Below, piece by piece: positions 1 through 9,366 of a stretch of DNA of 64,000 bases (position 1 is its first letter; the number at the start of each line of letters is the position of its first letter). A program made the position numbers and the translations under genes. Below the pieces are notes generated by a model. That model did not search any database and was not told the DNA's origin. It worked only from the letters and a program-made list of their open reading frames with translations. Source of the DNA: Gammaproteobacteria bacterium (GTDB taxonomy: Bacteria > Pseudomonadota > Gammaproteobacteria > UBA4575); the NCBI GenBank assembly GCA_022824965.1, contig JAJDYY010000006.1:248001-312000 (forward strand), given 5' to 3'.

Positions 1-1109
1 CGCTTGCGTGTGCCCAGGTCCGTTCGGTGCAGCTTGTCCAGGTCCCAGCGAAGCCACATTTCCTCGAGATTGCCAAAACAGGCACCACCGCAGGGTTCGC
101 GCCAGGCCCCGGTAATGCAGGGAAGCACCAGGATGGAGCGGCACATCTGGCCCGCATTCTGATGGCGGTTCAAGCCGTAGTTTGCCCGTATGTAGGATTT
201 CTTCGTCGATGCATACTCCAGGGCGAATTTTTCGATTTCTGCAGCCGCAAGCCCTGTGATTTCGGCCACCCTCTCCAGCGGGTATTTGGGCAGTTCCGTC
301 TCCAGCAACGCTTCCCAGCCATTGGTTTGCTCACGGAGAAATTCGAGATCATGCAGGTCGTTGTCGACGATGATTTTCATCATGCCGAGCGCCAGCGCTG
401 CATCGGTTCCGGGTCGAGGCTGGATGTGCCAGTCGGCCATCATGGTGGTGCGTGTGACCCGCGGGTCGATGACGACGAGTTTCATGCCACGCTCTTTGGC
501 TTCACGGATAAATGGGATCGCATGCACGCCTGTGCTGACCAGGTTGGCGCCCCACAAAATCATCAGGTCCGCATCTTCTGCCGCCTCGTGCACGGACATG
601 TTCGGGTGCGCCATGCCGTAGGTATGCAAGCCTGCCCACATGGCCGCAAAGATACAGATGGACTGGATCAGACCCCCGGCTTCCATCTTGTTCCAGAAGC
701 GCGAATCCACGGTCCAGTAACCGACCATGCCCATGGTGCCCGAATACGAGTAGGGCTGTACGGCCTCACTGCCATACTCGTCGATCACGCTCTTGAAATT
801 GTCGGTAATCGTGTCGAGTGCCTCGTCCCAGGTGATGCGTTCGAACCGGGCACCCGGACCCTTGGGTCCCACTCGCCTGTGGGGGTAGAGAACGCGATTG
901 TCGTTGTACACGAAATCAAGATAATGATTCACCTTGTTGCACAGGTATCCGCGTGTGATCGGATGGGTAGGATCGCCCTGTATGCGCACCGCCTTTCCGG
1001 TACGGTCATTGCGGGTGACCAGCATCGAACAGGAGTCCGGACAGTCATGAGGGCAGGTCACATGATGAACGGAATGCCCCTTGGGCACCTTGATCTTGTC
1101 GGTTTGCAT
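1..1109 (-). CDS. Molybdopterin (bis-MGD) oxidoreductase, catalytic subunit, 3' part missing
   Basis: The reading frame runs off the left edge of the window, so only the first 369 residues are visible. The N-terminus carries the [4Fe-4S] motif CPHDCPDSC (residues 19-27) with a fourth cysteine in YLCNKV about 30 residues later, followed by the WDEALD motif typical of the DMSO reductase superfamily. There is no twin-arginine signal, so the enzyme should be cytoplasmic. The start is the ATG at 1109, preceded by a strong GGAGG-type ribosome binding site. The substrate cannot be told from this part; formate dehydrogenase-like, sulfite-oxidising or polysulfide-related enzymes are all possible. It follows ccoP in the same direction after a 224-bp gap. 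The family call is firm and the specific function is not. Confidence 0.88.
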   Translation of the reverse strand, partial: MQTDKIKVPKGHSVHHVTCPHDCPDSCSMLVTRNDRTGKAVRIQGDPTHPITRGYLCNKVNHYLDFVYNDNRVLYPHRRVGPKGPGARFERITWDEALDTITDNFKSVIDEYGSEAVQPYSYSGTMGMVGYWTVDSRFWNKMEAGGLIQSICIFAAMWAGLHTYGMAHPNMSVHEAAEDADLMILWGANLVSTGVHAIPFIREAKERGMKLVVIDPRVTRTTMMADWHIQPRPGTDAALALGMMKIIVDNDLHDLEFLREQTNGWEALLETELPKYPLERVAEITGLAAAEIEKFALEYASTKKSYIRANYGLNRHQNAGQMCRSILVLPCITGAWREPCGGACFGNLEEMWLRWDLDKLHRTDLGTRK

Positions 1110-1333
1110 CTCCGGTTCCTCCCCCTTGATCTGCGGGTCACTTCCATGGCGTGAGATGACATGCCGGTCTCTTCTCTATATTGGGTCCTGCGGGCCTTCG
1201 GCCCGGGACTTTGCCATGAAGCGGTCTGTGCTGCCGATTATAAGACATTTGGGTACACAGTTTCGCGGCTTCGCCGGAAATTTGCAGACTTACGGTAACC
1301 GGTCTAACGACAGGAATTAAGCGACCAGACGAA

Positions 1334-2227
1334 TCACTGCCGGTCATCCCCTTCACGGCTCAGCCAGGCCACCAGCAAACGGATTTGGGTATCGTCAAGC
1401 CTGTCCCCAAAAGCAGGCATCATGCCATTGCGGCCCTCGGCGATGGACTGATGGATCGCCTCCCTTGTACTTCCGTAAAGGCTCACACCATCTGTAAGAT
1501 TTGGTGCACCCAGCTGTACGTTGCCAAAACCGTCTGCACCGTGGCAGGCACTGCAGTACGATTTGTAGGCTTGTGCCCCCGGATGACTGGCTGCATTGCC
1601 GCGCCCCAGTGCAAGAACATAATCGGTCAACTGGTTCACAGCCTGTTCACCGATCACGGGCAGCCAACCGATCATCACCGCCTGGCGTCCGTGGCGGATC
1701 GACTGTTCAATCTGTGCCGCATCGCCACCCCATTGCCAATCCGCATCGCGCAGGTTGGGGAACAGGTCCGCCTGGCCCATGGCATCGTAGCCATGGCATA
1801 CCGCGCAGTTGCGGTCATAGATCCGTTGTGCTGAAGCCATCAGCCTTGCATCCTCCCGCAATGTCTCAAGCTTCGCTTCAGAGACCAGCCTGCGGGTCGA
1901 ACCAAACTCCATCGAAAAACGGTCAAGACGCTCATGCAGTTCACCACCCTGAGACCATTTCAGCGCACCGGAAAATGCACCAAGGCCCGGATACAACATG
2001 AGGTAGATGACGGAAATCACCAGGGAGATGAAAATCAACCAGAACCACCACAGTGGAGCCGGATGCTCTCCCTCCCGCAAGTTGCCGTCCCATATCGGGC
2101 CCGCATCCTGCGTCTTCTGATCGCCATCGAAATACAGGCTGAATACCAGCCAGACGAGTCCCGCAAGACTCGCAAGCGTGAGCACAAGGACCCAGCCGCT
2201 CCAGAATTGTCCCGGTAACTCAGCCAT
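1334..2227 (-). CDS. ccoP: cbb3-type cytochrome c oxidase subunit III, diheme
   Basis: CcoP is the diheme c subunit that takes electrons from soluble cytochromes and feeds the CcoN active site. The 297-residue protein has two N-terminal hydrophobic segments (about 10-32 and 60-80) and two c-type heme sites, CAVCH (141-145) and CSACH (225-229), each followed by a methionine-containing loop. I chose the ATG at 2227 (MAELPG) because it overlaps the ccoQ stop by 8 bp; the frame stays open further upstream, but only inside ccoQ. It is the last gene of the ccoNOQP unit. The family match is clear. Confidence 0.96.
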   Translation of the reverse strand: MAELPGQFWSGWVLVLTLASLAGLVWLVFSLYFDGDQKTQDAGPIWDGNLREGEHPAPLWWFWLIFISLVISVIYLMLYPGLGAFSGALKWSQGGELHERLDRFSMEFGSTRRLVSEAKLETLREDARLMASAQRIYDRNCAVCHGYDAMGQADLFPNLRDADWQWGGDAAQIEQSIRHGRQAVMIGWLPVIGEQAVNQLTDYVLALGRGNAASHPGAQAYKSYCSACHGADGFGNVQLGAPNLTDGVSLYGSTREAIHQSIAEGRNGMMPAFGDRLDDTQIRLLVAWLSREGDDRQ

Positions 2228-2363
2228 CGCGATGCTCGTCGTGTAGGGGGATGCCGGCCGTCCTGTCCACGTCTTCATCGGATGCACCCAGAAAGACCCA
2301 TACGGCCAGCGCCGCCATGAAGGCCATCACCAGCATATCGCCTATGAACAAGAGCCAGGTCAT
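2220..2363 (-). CDS. ccoQ: cbb3-type oxidase small subunit CcoQ, 47 aa
   Basis: This is a short gene between ccoO and ccoP. The ATG at 2363 overlaps the ccoO stop as ATGA, and the TGA at 2222-2220 lies inside the start of ccoP. The product begins MTWLLFIGDMLV and has one transmembrane helix (about residues 3-25) followed by an acidic, charged tail (ASDEDVDR). Length, single helix and position match CcoQ/FixQ, which stabilises the cbb3 complex. Sequence conservation in this family is low, so the call rests mostly on topology and context. Confidence 0.88.
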   Translation of the reverse strand: MTWLLFIGDMLVMAFMAALAVWVFLGASDEDVDRTAGIPLHDEHRDG

Positions 2364-2986
2364 GGGCTGCCTCCAGACCCCGATGCTCCCAGACCCTGCA
2401 GGAAGGCCACCAGCGCATCCACCTCGGTCAGGCCCTGAAGCGCTGCCGGTGCAGCTTCAATTTCGGCGTCCGTGTAAGGGTGGCCGAGTCGGCGCAATGC
2501 GCGCATCTTCGCCTGAATCATGCCACCGGAATCCGCAGGGCGCTCCGCAAGCCATGGATAGGCGGGCATGATCGAGTCGGGCACGACCGCGCGCGGGTCC
2601 AGCAGGTGGATTCGATGCCAGGCATCGGAATACTTGCCGCCAACGCGGTGCAGGTCCGGGCCGGTACGTTTCGATCCCCACAGGAAGGGCCGGTCGAAGG
2701 CAAATTCTCCCGCCTTGGAGAAAGGCCCGTAGCGTAGCACCTCGGCAAGCAGTGGTCTCACCTGCTGTGAATGGCAGGTGCTGCAACTCTCGCGGATGTA
2801 GATATCGCGACCGGTCAGGGCCACCGGATCATAGGGTACCGTGCCGGCGGCCGGCGTGGCCAAGCCGTCGTCCAGCACGCTGGGCAGTACCTGTACCAGC
2901 CCGCCGATGGAAGAGACCAGCAGAATGCCGAAAATTAGCCAGCCGCTGTGGCGTTCCAGCCTGCGCTGCAGGTCAATGGCTCTCAC
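2360..2986 (-). CDS. ccoO: cbb3-type cytochrome c oxidase subunit II, monoheme
   Basis: CcoO is the membrane-anchored monoheme cytochrome c subunit. The 208-residue product has an N-terminal anchor (about 15-35), the heme motif CSTCH (68-72) and the conserved SQQVRP and YPWL stretches of the family. The start is a GTG at 2986 whose GTGA overlaps the ccoN stop by 4 bp. The frame stays open further upstream, but only inside ccoN. The end overlaps the ccoQ start by 4 bp, so translational coupling is likely. Confidence 0.95.
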   Translation of the reverse strand: MRAIDLQRRLERHSGWLIFGILLVSSIGGLVQVLPSVLDDGLATPAAGTVPYDPVALTGRDIYIRESCSTCHSQQVRPLLAEVLRYGPFSKAGEFAFDRPFLWGSKRTGPDLHRVGGKYSDAWHRIHLLDPRAVVPDSIMPAYPWLAERPADSGGMIQAKMRALRRLGHPYTDAEIEAAPAALQGLTEVDALVAFLQGLGASGSGGSP

Positions 2987-4377
2987 CAGGCCTCCCCAAC
3001 CACCGGCGGAGGGGTCGCTCGGACAACACTGCGGCCCTTGGCGGTCATCCACAGGTTGTATGCCATCAGTACCGCACCGATGAAAAAGGAGCATCCGGCG
3101 ACCAGGCGCAGGGCGTAGTAAGGCGCCATGCTGGCCATGATGTCCTTGAAGCTGTAGCGAAGTTCCCCGATCTCGTCGAGGCTCAGCCACAGGAGACCCT
3201 GGGAGACACCCGCACCCCACATCGCCAGTACGTAGAGCATCACACCGGCCAGGGCCAGCCAGAAGTGCCAGTTTGCAAGACTGTGACTGTAGAGCTCTGC
3301 ACCCACCAGGCGCGGCAACAGAAAATAGAAAGTGCCGAAGGTGATCAGTGCGTTCCATCCCAGTGCCCCGGAATGCACGTGGCCAATGGTCCAGTCGGTA
3401 AAATGACTGACTACGTTGACGCTCTTGATGGCCATCATCGGCCCCTCAAAGGTTGCGAGGCCGTAAAAGGCCAGCGACAGCACGATGAACTTCAATGCCG
3501 GGTCCGTGCGCAGCTTCTCCCAGGCACCGGCGACCGTCATGACACCGTTGACCAAAGTGGCCCAGGACGGCGCCAGCAGCACCAGGCTCATGACCATGCC
3601 CAGGGACTGCACCCACTCCGGTACGGCGTTGTAGTGCAGGTGGTGCGGCCCGGCCCAGATATAGCTGTACGTGAAGGCCCAGAATGCCACGATGGACAGC
3701 CGGTAACTCCAGATCGGACGGTCGGCATGCTTTGGCAGGAAGTAGTACAGCATGCCGAGAAACCCGCCCGTCAGCAGGAATCCCACCGCATTGTGGCCGT
3801 ACCACCACTGTACGACGGCATCCTGGGCACCGGCAAACAGTGAATAGGACTTCGACCAGGCAACGGGAATGGCCTGACTGTTGACGATGTGAAGCATGGC
3901 GATGACGATAATCAACGCGCCATAAAACCAGTTGGACACATAGATCTGCTGGATTCGCCGCTTGGCGATGGTTCCGAAAAAGACGACTGCAAAACTTACC
4001 CAGATGACGGTGATGGCAATGTCGAAGGGCCATTCCAGCTCGGCATACTCCTTGCCACCGTTCCAGCCGGCCAGCAACGAGAGCCCTCCAAGAAGGATTA
4101 CCACCTGCCAGGCCAGGGCACAAAACCAGGCCAGTCCCGGTGCAAACAGCGGTACGTGGCAGGTACGCTGCACGCTGTAAAAAGCCGTACCCATCAATGC
4201 AGCGATGCCGAAGCCGAAGATCACGACGTTGGTGTGCAGGTTGCGCAGTCGACCGTAGGACAGCCATTCGCGTCCGAAGTCGAGGGTCGGCCAAACCAGC
4301 TCTGCAGCCACATAGATGCCCGCAGCCATGCCCACCAGGGACCAGAAAATGGCAAAGCCGGTCAGCCAGGCCACCAC
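2983..4377 (-). CDS. ccoN: cbb3-type cytochrome c oxidase catalytic subunit I
   Basis: CcoN is the heme-copper subunit that reduces oxygen. The heme and copper ligand motifs are present in order: LRNLHTN (His48), WWYGHNAVGF with the tyrosine used for cross-linking in cbb3 enzymes, GPHHLHYN for CuB, and IGHVHSGALGW for the two hemes. About 12 hydrophobic helices fill the 464 residues. The start is uncertain. The listed GTG at 4377 begins MVAWL, but family-like sequence (STEQYHDRV) continues in frame upstream to CTG codons at 4404 and 4410. The CTG at 4410 would overlap the upstream stop as CTGA, the same 4-bp arrangement used by ccoO and ccoQ. Confidence 0.95.
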   Translation of the reverse strand: MVAWLTGFAIFWSLVGMAAGIYVAAELVWPTLDFGREWLSYGRLRNLHTNVVIFGFGIAALMGTAFYSVQRTCHVPLFAPGLAWFCALAWQVVILLGGLSLLAGWNGGKEYAELEWPFDIAITVIWVSFAVVFFGTIAKRRIQQIYVSNWFYGALIIVIAMLHIVNSQAIPVAWSKSYSLFAGAQDAVVQWWYGHNAVGFLLTGGFLGMLYYFLPKHADRPIWSYRLSIVAFWAFTYSYIWAGPHHLHYNAVPEWVQSLGMVMSLVLLAPSWATLVNGVMTVAGAWEKLRTDPALKFIVLSLAFYGLATFEGPMMAIKSVNVVSHFTDWTIGHVHSGALGWNALITFGTFYFLLPRLVGAELYSHSLANWHFWLALAGVMLYVLAMWGAGVSQGLLWLSLDEIGELRYSFKDIMASMAPYYALRLVAGCSFFIGAVLMAYNLWMTAKGRSVVRATPPPVVGEAW

Positions 4378-4406
4378 CCGGTCGTGATATTGCTCAGTGC
4401 TCAGAC

Positions 4407-5021
4407 TCAGACTCCCAGGTTGGGCCCTATGCCCCCGCTCCAGAGCACCACCGTAATGCCCAGCAGGCTAACGCTGGCCACCAGCAGGTAGGCGACCAAG
4501 GACGAAGCCATGAGCATGCCGCGCTCCTGCGATGTACCGAGTGCCGCCGGCAGGCAGCGGTATAGCAGATACAGGCTCCAGATCAGTGCCGGGATCATCA
4601 CCAGCAGATTGATGAAAACGTGCGGGACCAAATGGCCCAGGCTGGCAAGAATCACCGGCATACCCACCAGCACCACGAACGACAGATGAGAGCCAAACTC
4701 GAGTCTTGCACCATAGGTATCTGCCATCCAGCGGGCGACCACCGCGGTGCTCAGGAAGCCGGCAACGAGCGCGATGAAGTAGGCCAGACTGATGAGCGTC
4801 AGACCTGCCGGGGAGATATACAGCGGCTCCCCGCCTCCCAGCCGCCAGCCAAAGGTGGCTCCGCCGATATAGGCGAACAGTGGTGGAATGAGGCTCAGCG
4901 GAATCACCAGGCGCAAAAGCACCGCGGGGGTATCCGGTGTATCCGCAGCCAGGCGGGCACCTGCCTCAGCTGGCCGTGTGATCAGGCGTGCGAAGCGCCA
5001 CGGAGTCAATAGTGCATCCAT
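4407..5021 (-). CDS. Yip1-domain integral membrane protein
   Basis: The 204-residue product has five or six hydrophobic segments and an N-terminal sequence (LLTPWRFARLITRPAEA) like bacterial Yip1-family (DUF1282) membrane proteins. Its molecular role is unknown. Its stop codon is directly at, or overlapping, the 5' end of ccoN, and it starts 24 bp after the preceding hypothetical gene, so it is probably co-transcribed with the oxidase. A part in membrane assembly of the oxidase is only an inference from this position. Confidence 0.75.
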   Translation of the reverse strand: MDALLTPWRFARLITRPAEAGARLAADTPDTPAVLLRLVIPLSLIPPLFAYIGGATFGWRLGGGEPLYISPAGLTLISLAYFIALVAGFLSTAVVARWMADTYGARLEFGSHLSFVVLVGMPVILASLGHLVPHVFINLLVMIPALIWSLYLLYRCLPAALGTSQERGMLMASSLVAYLLVASVSLLGITVVLWSGGIGPNLGV

Positions 5022-5045
5022 CGAGGCTGAACCGATCGCTGTCCC

Positions 5046-5756
5046 CTAATTGACAGGCAGTTGGGCGCGCAACTGGTCGCGGTCGAACCACCATGAGTCA
5101 CCTGCCATTACATCGACGATCGTCGCCAGCCGATTGAAGAGCTTGTCCGTGTCATTCAGTTCAAGAATTTCAATCCACATCCTGATGGATTCCTCATCTT
5201 CGATTCCGCGGTGGCGCTTGGCAACTTTGGCGAGCATTTGCATGGTCAGGAAAGTCAGGCTTTCATGCTGCTCTTTCGCCCGCACATCGGCAATGTAATG
5301 TGCCGCCATGGCCGCGACTGCGGCTCCATCGGACTGGTCGGGCGTCTCATCCACGATGTGGTGCAGCATCTCAATGGACAGTGCCGGTTCCACCGGGTAC
5401 GTCACCGCCAGCCAGCAGCCTTGACCCAGGGCCACGATGGCATCCTCCTTGTTGGACTGATACAGTGCCCTGCATGCCTTGACGGCATGTTCAAATTCCT
5501 GCTCCGCGACAAACAGTTCAACCAGGGGCCGGGCACACGACCAGGCTTCCTCCAGCCGGTTGAGCCCGATCAGTGCCTCGGCTATTTCGAGCTCCAGCTG
5601 TGCACGCTGGGAATTACTTGCCTGCTGGGGGAGGTCTCGCAGTTGCTGGCGACAATCAAGCAGCTTGTTTTCAAACCATACACGCTCATCCGCAGACTGG
5701 AATGCGCTCATGGCATCGTGAAGGGGTTGCCTGGTAGGGTCAAATTTTTCAACCAT
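5046..5756 (-). CDS. Hypothetical protein, helical, first gene of the cco unit
   Basis: I do not recognise this 236-residue product. It is soluble, acidic and strongly helical, with alternating Ala/Leu patterns (AEALIGLNRLEEAWSCARPL) that resemble tetratricopeptide-like repeats. It has no signal peptide and no membrane segment. It ends 24 bp before the Yip1-like gene and lies in the same direction as ccoNOQP, so it may be the promoter-proximal gene of that unit. Confidence 0.6.
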   Translation of the reverse strand: MVEKFDPTRQPLHDAMSAFQSADERVWFENKLLDCRQQLRDLPQQASNSQRAQLELEIAEALIGLNRLEEAWSCARPLVELFVAEQEFEHAVKACRALYQSNKEDAIVALGQGCWLAVTYPVEPALSIEMLHHIVDETPDQSDGAAVAAMAAHYIADVRAKEQHESLTFLTMQMLAKVAKRHRGIEDEESIRMWIEILELNDTDKLFNRLATIVDVMAGDSWWFDRDQLRAQLPVN

Positions 5757-6209
5757 CAGTTTTCCCTGCAGTTCATGTCAGTGCCTTGTATCGAACGACC
5801 CGTAAAGATGACTTGTCCAAAAAAGATCCCTGAGCATGCGGCGGTCATGGCATAACAGGACGAGTGTGCGTGGATCACCTGCACGAATTTCCTACAGGCA
5901 CATGGGGCAGCAATACCCTGCATACCCCCACATCAGTGTCCCCTGCCCACCCAGAAAACCCCTTCTTTATACAACTTTCACGACCGGGTAGTAAAGCAGC
6001 ATCGCCGACCCCTGCAAGCTGCAGGAATACAGCTTCTCGGCCCACATGCACGGACCGGATTGCAGGTCGAAACCCGTCAGGACCGTCATGGACTGAACCC
6101 CGGGCAAGACTGTTTTTTGCTACACTTAGGAAACCATACCACCTCCACACATCCGACTCCTGTCCACATGAATCCAATCTGTAGGATCAACTCCTGAAAG
6201 GCCCAGTAC
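5757..6209. promoter_or_regulatory. Divergent intergenic region upstream of the cco unit and fabA
   Basis: This 453-bp stretch has no gene I can support; its open frames have no recognisable content or ribosome binding sites. It must hold the promoters for the leftward cco unit and for rightward fabA. For fabA, an extended -10 (TGC TACACT, hexamer at 6121-6126) stands about 85 bp before the start, in an otherwise T-rich segment. No clear -35 is present. The promoter call is weak. Confidence 0.35.
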
Positions 6210-6725
6210 GTGTCTAAAAAAAATTCATATTCCTACGAGGAGTTGCTGGCCTGCAGTCACGGAAAAATGTTCGGGCCGGGGAATGCACAGCTGCCCCTGC
6301 CGAACATGCTTATGATGGATCGAATCACAAAAATCACCGACGATACGGGACAGTACGGCCGTGGCGAGGTCGAAGCCGAACTCGACGTCAAGCCCGATCT
6401 GTGGTTTTTTGACTGTCACTTCGCCGGCGATCCGGTCATGCCCGGATGCCTAGGCCTGGACGCCCTGTGGCAACTGCTGGGATTTTTCATTGCCTGGACG
6501 GGTGTGCCGGGCCGTGGCCGGGCGCTCGGGGTCAATGAGGTCCGTTTCACAGGCCAGGTCTTGCCGGAAGCCACACGGGTGGATTACCAGCTGGACATCA
6601 AAAGAATCGTCACTCGAGGCGCAACCATGGGTATTGCCGACGGCACAATGTCCGTGGATGGGAGAACCATCTACGTTTGCAAAGACCTGCGAGTCGGACT
6701 GTTCCTCTCCACCAAGGGCTTCTGA
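6210..6725 (+). CDS. fabA: 3-hydroxyacyl-ACP dehydratase/isomerase
   Basis: FabA dehydrates 3-hydroxydecanoyl-ACP and isomerises the product to the cis-3 form, starting anaerobic unsaturated fatty acid synthesis. The 171-residue length matches the family. The catalytic His is in [20 protein letters not shown], which also holds the active-site Asp further along. The start is GTG at 6210. The usual partner fabB is not next to it; a TonB receptor follows instead. The specificity call FabA rather than FabZ rests on length and the [15 protein letters not shown] segment. Confidence 0.95.
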   Translation: MSKKNSYSYEELLACSHGKMFGPGNAQLPLPNMLMMDRITKITDDTGQYGRGEVEAELDVKPDLWFFDCHFAGDPVMPGCLGLDALWQLLGFFIAWTGVPGRGRALGVNEVRFTGQVLPEATRVDYQLDIKRIVTRGATMGIADGTMSVDGRTIYVCKDLRVGLFLSTKGF

Positions 6726-6861
6726 AAGCCTGCTCCCGGCACGCCCGGCGGACAGCCGGCACCGTAGCATCTATTCCCCCGAACCTTGGCCGACGGTATA
6801 CTAAAAAGCAAAATTTCTGGTTTCAAGAGTTGACCAGAAAAACAAAGAACGGGGAGTTGGT

Positions 6862-9270
6862 ATGCATCAGTCAAGCAACCGTTATGCATTGGTTTGGGCA
6901 ATTCTACTGTTTTTCGCAGTCTGCGCAGGATTGACCCAGAGTGTACTTGCAGAGGAAGCGGCGGAATCCGCGCACCAGGCACAAGGGAGCAGCTACGTAC
7001 TGCCGGGGCTGTATGTAACAGCCACTAAACGCCTTTTACCAGAACAGGAAGTACCCTTTTCCCTGAATGTTCAGTCGGAAGAGGACATTCAGCGCCTGAA
7101 CACCACAGACCTTGAGGATCTTTCCCGGAACGTTGCCGGGCTATCCATCCAGAACCTGGGTCCCGGACAAAGTGTGGTCAGCATACGCGGCATATCATCG
7201 GGACAGATCGTGCGCGACCAGCCAGGCGTCAAGGAGCAGGTCGGCGTGTATCTCGACGAAACCCCGATTTCCCTGTCCCTGTTCACTCCGGACATCGACC
7301 TGTTTGACCTGAACCGGGTAGAAACCCTGAGGGGACCGCAAGGGACACTGTTCGGCTCCGGTTCGATCGGCGGCACGGTGCGCTACATCACCAACCAGCC
7401 GCAGCTGGGTGTGAACGAGACCAAGATCGAACTGGATGCGAACCAGATCGATGACGGTTCGCATGGAGAACATTTCAAATTCGCCAGCAACCTAGCCCTG
7501 GGCGAGACGGCAGCTGCACGGGCGGTAGCCTACTTCACGGGCTACGGCGGGTTCATTGATGCACTCAATAAGGACGGGTCCACGGAAGAGGACGTCAATG
7601 ACGGCACCCGATTCGGCGGGCGGCTTGCCCTGCTGTGGGAGCCGCTTGAGAACCTGTCCATCACCCCGCGCATGGTTTATCAGGACATCGACCTAGGCGG
7701 ATTCAACCGTGAGGAGGTGTACAACATATTCCGGAGTCCCTATACCGACCCTGCCATCGTCACCCCCGTCAGCTTGGACAGAAGAGAACAGTTTCTATTG
7801 CTGGATGAGGCTTTTGAAGATGAGACCCTGATTCTTGATACGGTCGTGGAATGGGGCATCCAAGATTCACTGAACATGACCTACACTACCAGTTATATCC
7901 GCCGAGACATCCTGGTCAGCCGTGACGCCAGTGCACTGACAGGCAGCGTGAGCATCGGCTCCCTAAATCTTTCGGATGATGATGCATTGCGACCATCCAA
8001 TTTGCGAGACACGACAGACCTCGAACAGATGACCCATGAACTGCGTATAAGTTCTGGCGATGACAGCGGCCTGCAGTGGCTTGCCGGCATATTTTATACG
8101 GATGTAGAGCGTGACTATTCTCAGCGCGTGCCAACACCTGGATATGATGCATTTGCACCTTCAGCCGATGACAATTTCCCTAATGCTGTCGACTCGCCCT
8201 ATCTTTCTGACCTGACATACGATATGCAGCAGACTGCATTGTTCGGGGAAGTGACATACCCGTTACTGGATCGCCTGGACCTGACCGCTGGGCTGCGCTG
8301 GTACGACTGGGAAGAGGACAAGACGTTCACCTCGGGGGGACCTTTCTCGAATTCAGCCGCGCAGCATCAGGACGAAAGGGTATCCTCTGATGGGTACAAT
8401 CCCCGCTTCATGGTCAGTTACGAGGCTGCCGAAAATATCAGGGTGAACGCACAAATTTCCAAGGGCTTTCGCCTGGGTGGGGTGAATGACCCGTTGAATG
8501 CACCCCTGTGCAAAGAGGACTACGACAACTATAGGGACTACCAGGAATTCGACGATGAAACCCTCTGGAATTACGAGCTGGGCTTCAAGTCTTCGTTTGA
8601 AACGGTCACCGTTAACGGCTCGGTATTTTATTCAGACATTGAGGACCTGGGCGTAAATATCGATGCCGGCATGTGCTCATCGCGGGTCACCATCAGCGTG
8701 CCTGAAGCCCACACTGCAGGCGCGGAACTGGAGATTTCTGCCCGCCCGACCAGTGCCTTGTATGTCACCTTGGCCGGAAGCTATGTGGAGGCGGAGTTTG
8801 ATTCCACGGTTGAAGCCGTTGACGGAAGCGTGCTCCACGGCATCGAGGATGGCAACCGCATACCCTCGGTACCCGAGTGGCAGCTTTCCGGATCGGCCAC
8901 CTACATGCTTCCCGGTGTCTTGAGCGCAGATGAAAGCTATATCACGGCATCCTGGCAGTATGTGGATACCAGCATCACACAACCCGGCGACCAGGTCCCG
9001 GGGGAAGACGTTTTCGATACCAATTTCCCCTATGCAGGAACCCCCGCTGACCAGACTACAGAGGTCGACCTGACGCTCGATTCATACCATCTGTTCAATC
9101 TGTCGGCAGGCCTTGTGTATGACGCACTGGAGCTCACGGTTTTTGCAAAAAACATCACGGATGAAAACCCGAAGCTGTCCTTCGACCGTGAGAGAGGAGG
9201 CGGGGCCCGGCTTGGCTACAGGGTGGGCCAGCCCCGCACCTTTGGCGTGACGGCGCGCATGTATTTCTGA
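6862..9270 (+). CDS. TonB-dependent outer-membrane receptor
   Basis: The 802-residue product has a signal peptide (hydrophobic core about 10-30, cut near VLAEEA), a plug domain (VTATKR..., SIRGISSG, RVETLRGPQGTLFG...GGTVRYIT) and a beta-barrel ending in an aromatic residue (VTARMYF), as expected for outer-membrane insertion. Such receptors import siderophores, cobalamin, heme or other large ligands using TonB energy; the ligand here cannot be read from sequence. A good GGGGAG ribosome binding site precedes ATG 6862, and a TATACT box lies at 6797-6802. No TonB/ExbBD or ABC importer genes are adjacent. Confidence 0.9.
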   Translation: MHQSSNRYALVWAILLFFAVCAGLTQSVLAEEAAESAHQAQGSSYVLPGLYVTATKRLLPEQEVPFSLNVQSEEDIQRLNTTDLEDLSRNVAGLSIQNLGPGQSVVSIRGISSGQIVRDQPGVKEQVGVYLDETPISLSLFTPDIDLFDLNRVETLRGPQGTLFGSGSIGGTVRYITNQPQLGVNETKIELDANQIDDGSHGEHFKFASNLALGETAAARAVAYFTGYGGFIDALNKDGSTEEDVNDGTRFGGRLALLWEPLENLSITPRMVYQDIDLGGFNREEVYNIFRSPYTDPAIVTPVSLDRREQFLLLDEAFEDETLILDTVVEWGIQDSLNMTYTTSYIRRDILVSRDASALTGSVSIGSLNLSDDDALRPSNLRDTTDLEQMTHELRISSGDDSGLQWLAGIFYTDVERDYSQRVPTPGYDAFAPSADDNFPNAVDSPYLSDLTYDMQQTALFGEVTYPLLDRLDLTAGLRWYDWEEDKTFTSGGPFSNSAAQHQDERVSSDGYNPRFMVSYEAAENIRVNAQISKGFRLGGVNDPLNAPLCKEDYDNYRDYQEFDDETLWNYELGFKSSFETVTVNGSVFYSDIEDLGVNIDAGMCSSRVTISVPEAHTAGAELEISARPTSALYVTLAGSYVEAEFDSTVEAVDGSVLHGIEDGNRIPSVPEWQLSGSATYMLPGVLSADESYITASWQYVDTSITQPGDQVPGEDVFDTNFPYAGTPADQTTEVDLTLDSYHLFNLSAGLVYDALELTVFAKNITDENPKLSFDRERGGGARLGYRVGQPRTFGVTARMYF

Positions 9271-9286
9271 CCCGCTGCGAGACGGT

Positions 9287-9338
9287 CCGACAGGGAGCAT
9301 CCTGACTGAAGGGCCGGTCGAATGTTGGTCCCTGTCGG
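9287..9338. terminator. Inverted repeat between convergent genes
   Basis: The 10-bp arms CCGACAGGGA (9287-9296) and TCCCTGTCGG (9329-9338) are perfect complements separated by 32 bp. They sit between the end of the TonB receptor and the end of the convergent CDGSH gene, so a bidirectional terminator or mRNA 3'-end structure is plausible. There is no T-run on either side, so this is not a standard intrinsic terminator. Confidence 0.35.
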
Positions 9339-9366
9339 CACGAGACCTTGAGGTCCGCCTGCAGAA

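Noticed and set aside
27..1154. Long open frame on the + strand, 375 codons
   Set aside because: It is the shadow of the minus-strand molybdopterin oxidoreductase, which has clear Fe-S and domain motifs; the + frame has none.
2752..3843. Open frame of 363 codons opposite ccoO and ccoN
   Set aside because: Low-complexity Arg/Pro-rich translation with no motif, fully covered by ccoN/ccoO on the other strand.
5875..6177. Minus-strand frame of 100 codons upstream of fabA
   Set aside because: No ribosome binding site or domain; it covers the likely fabA promoter.
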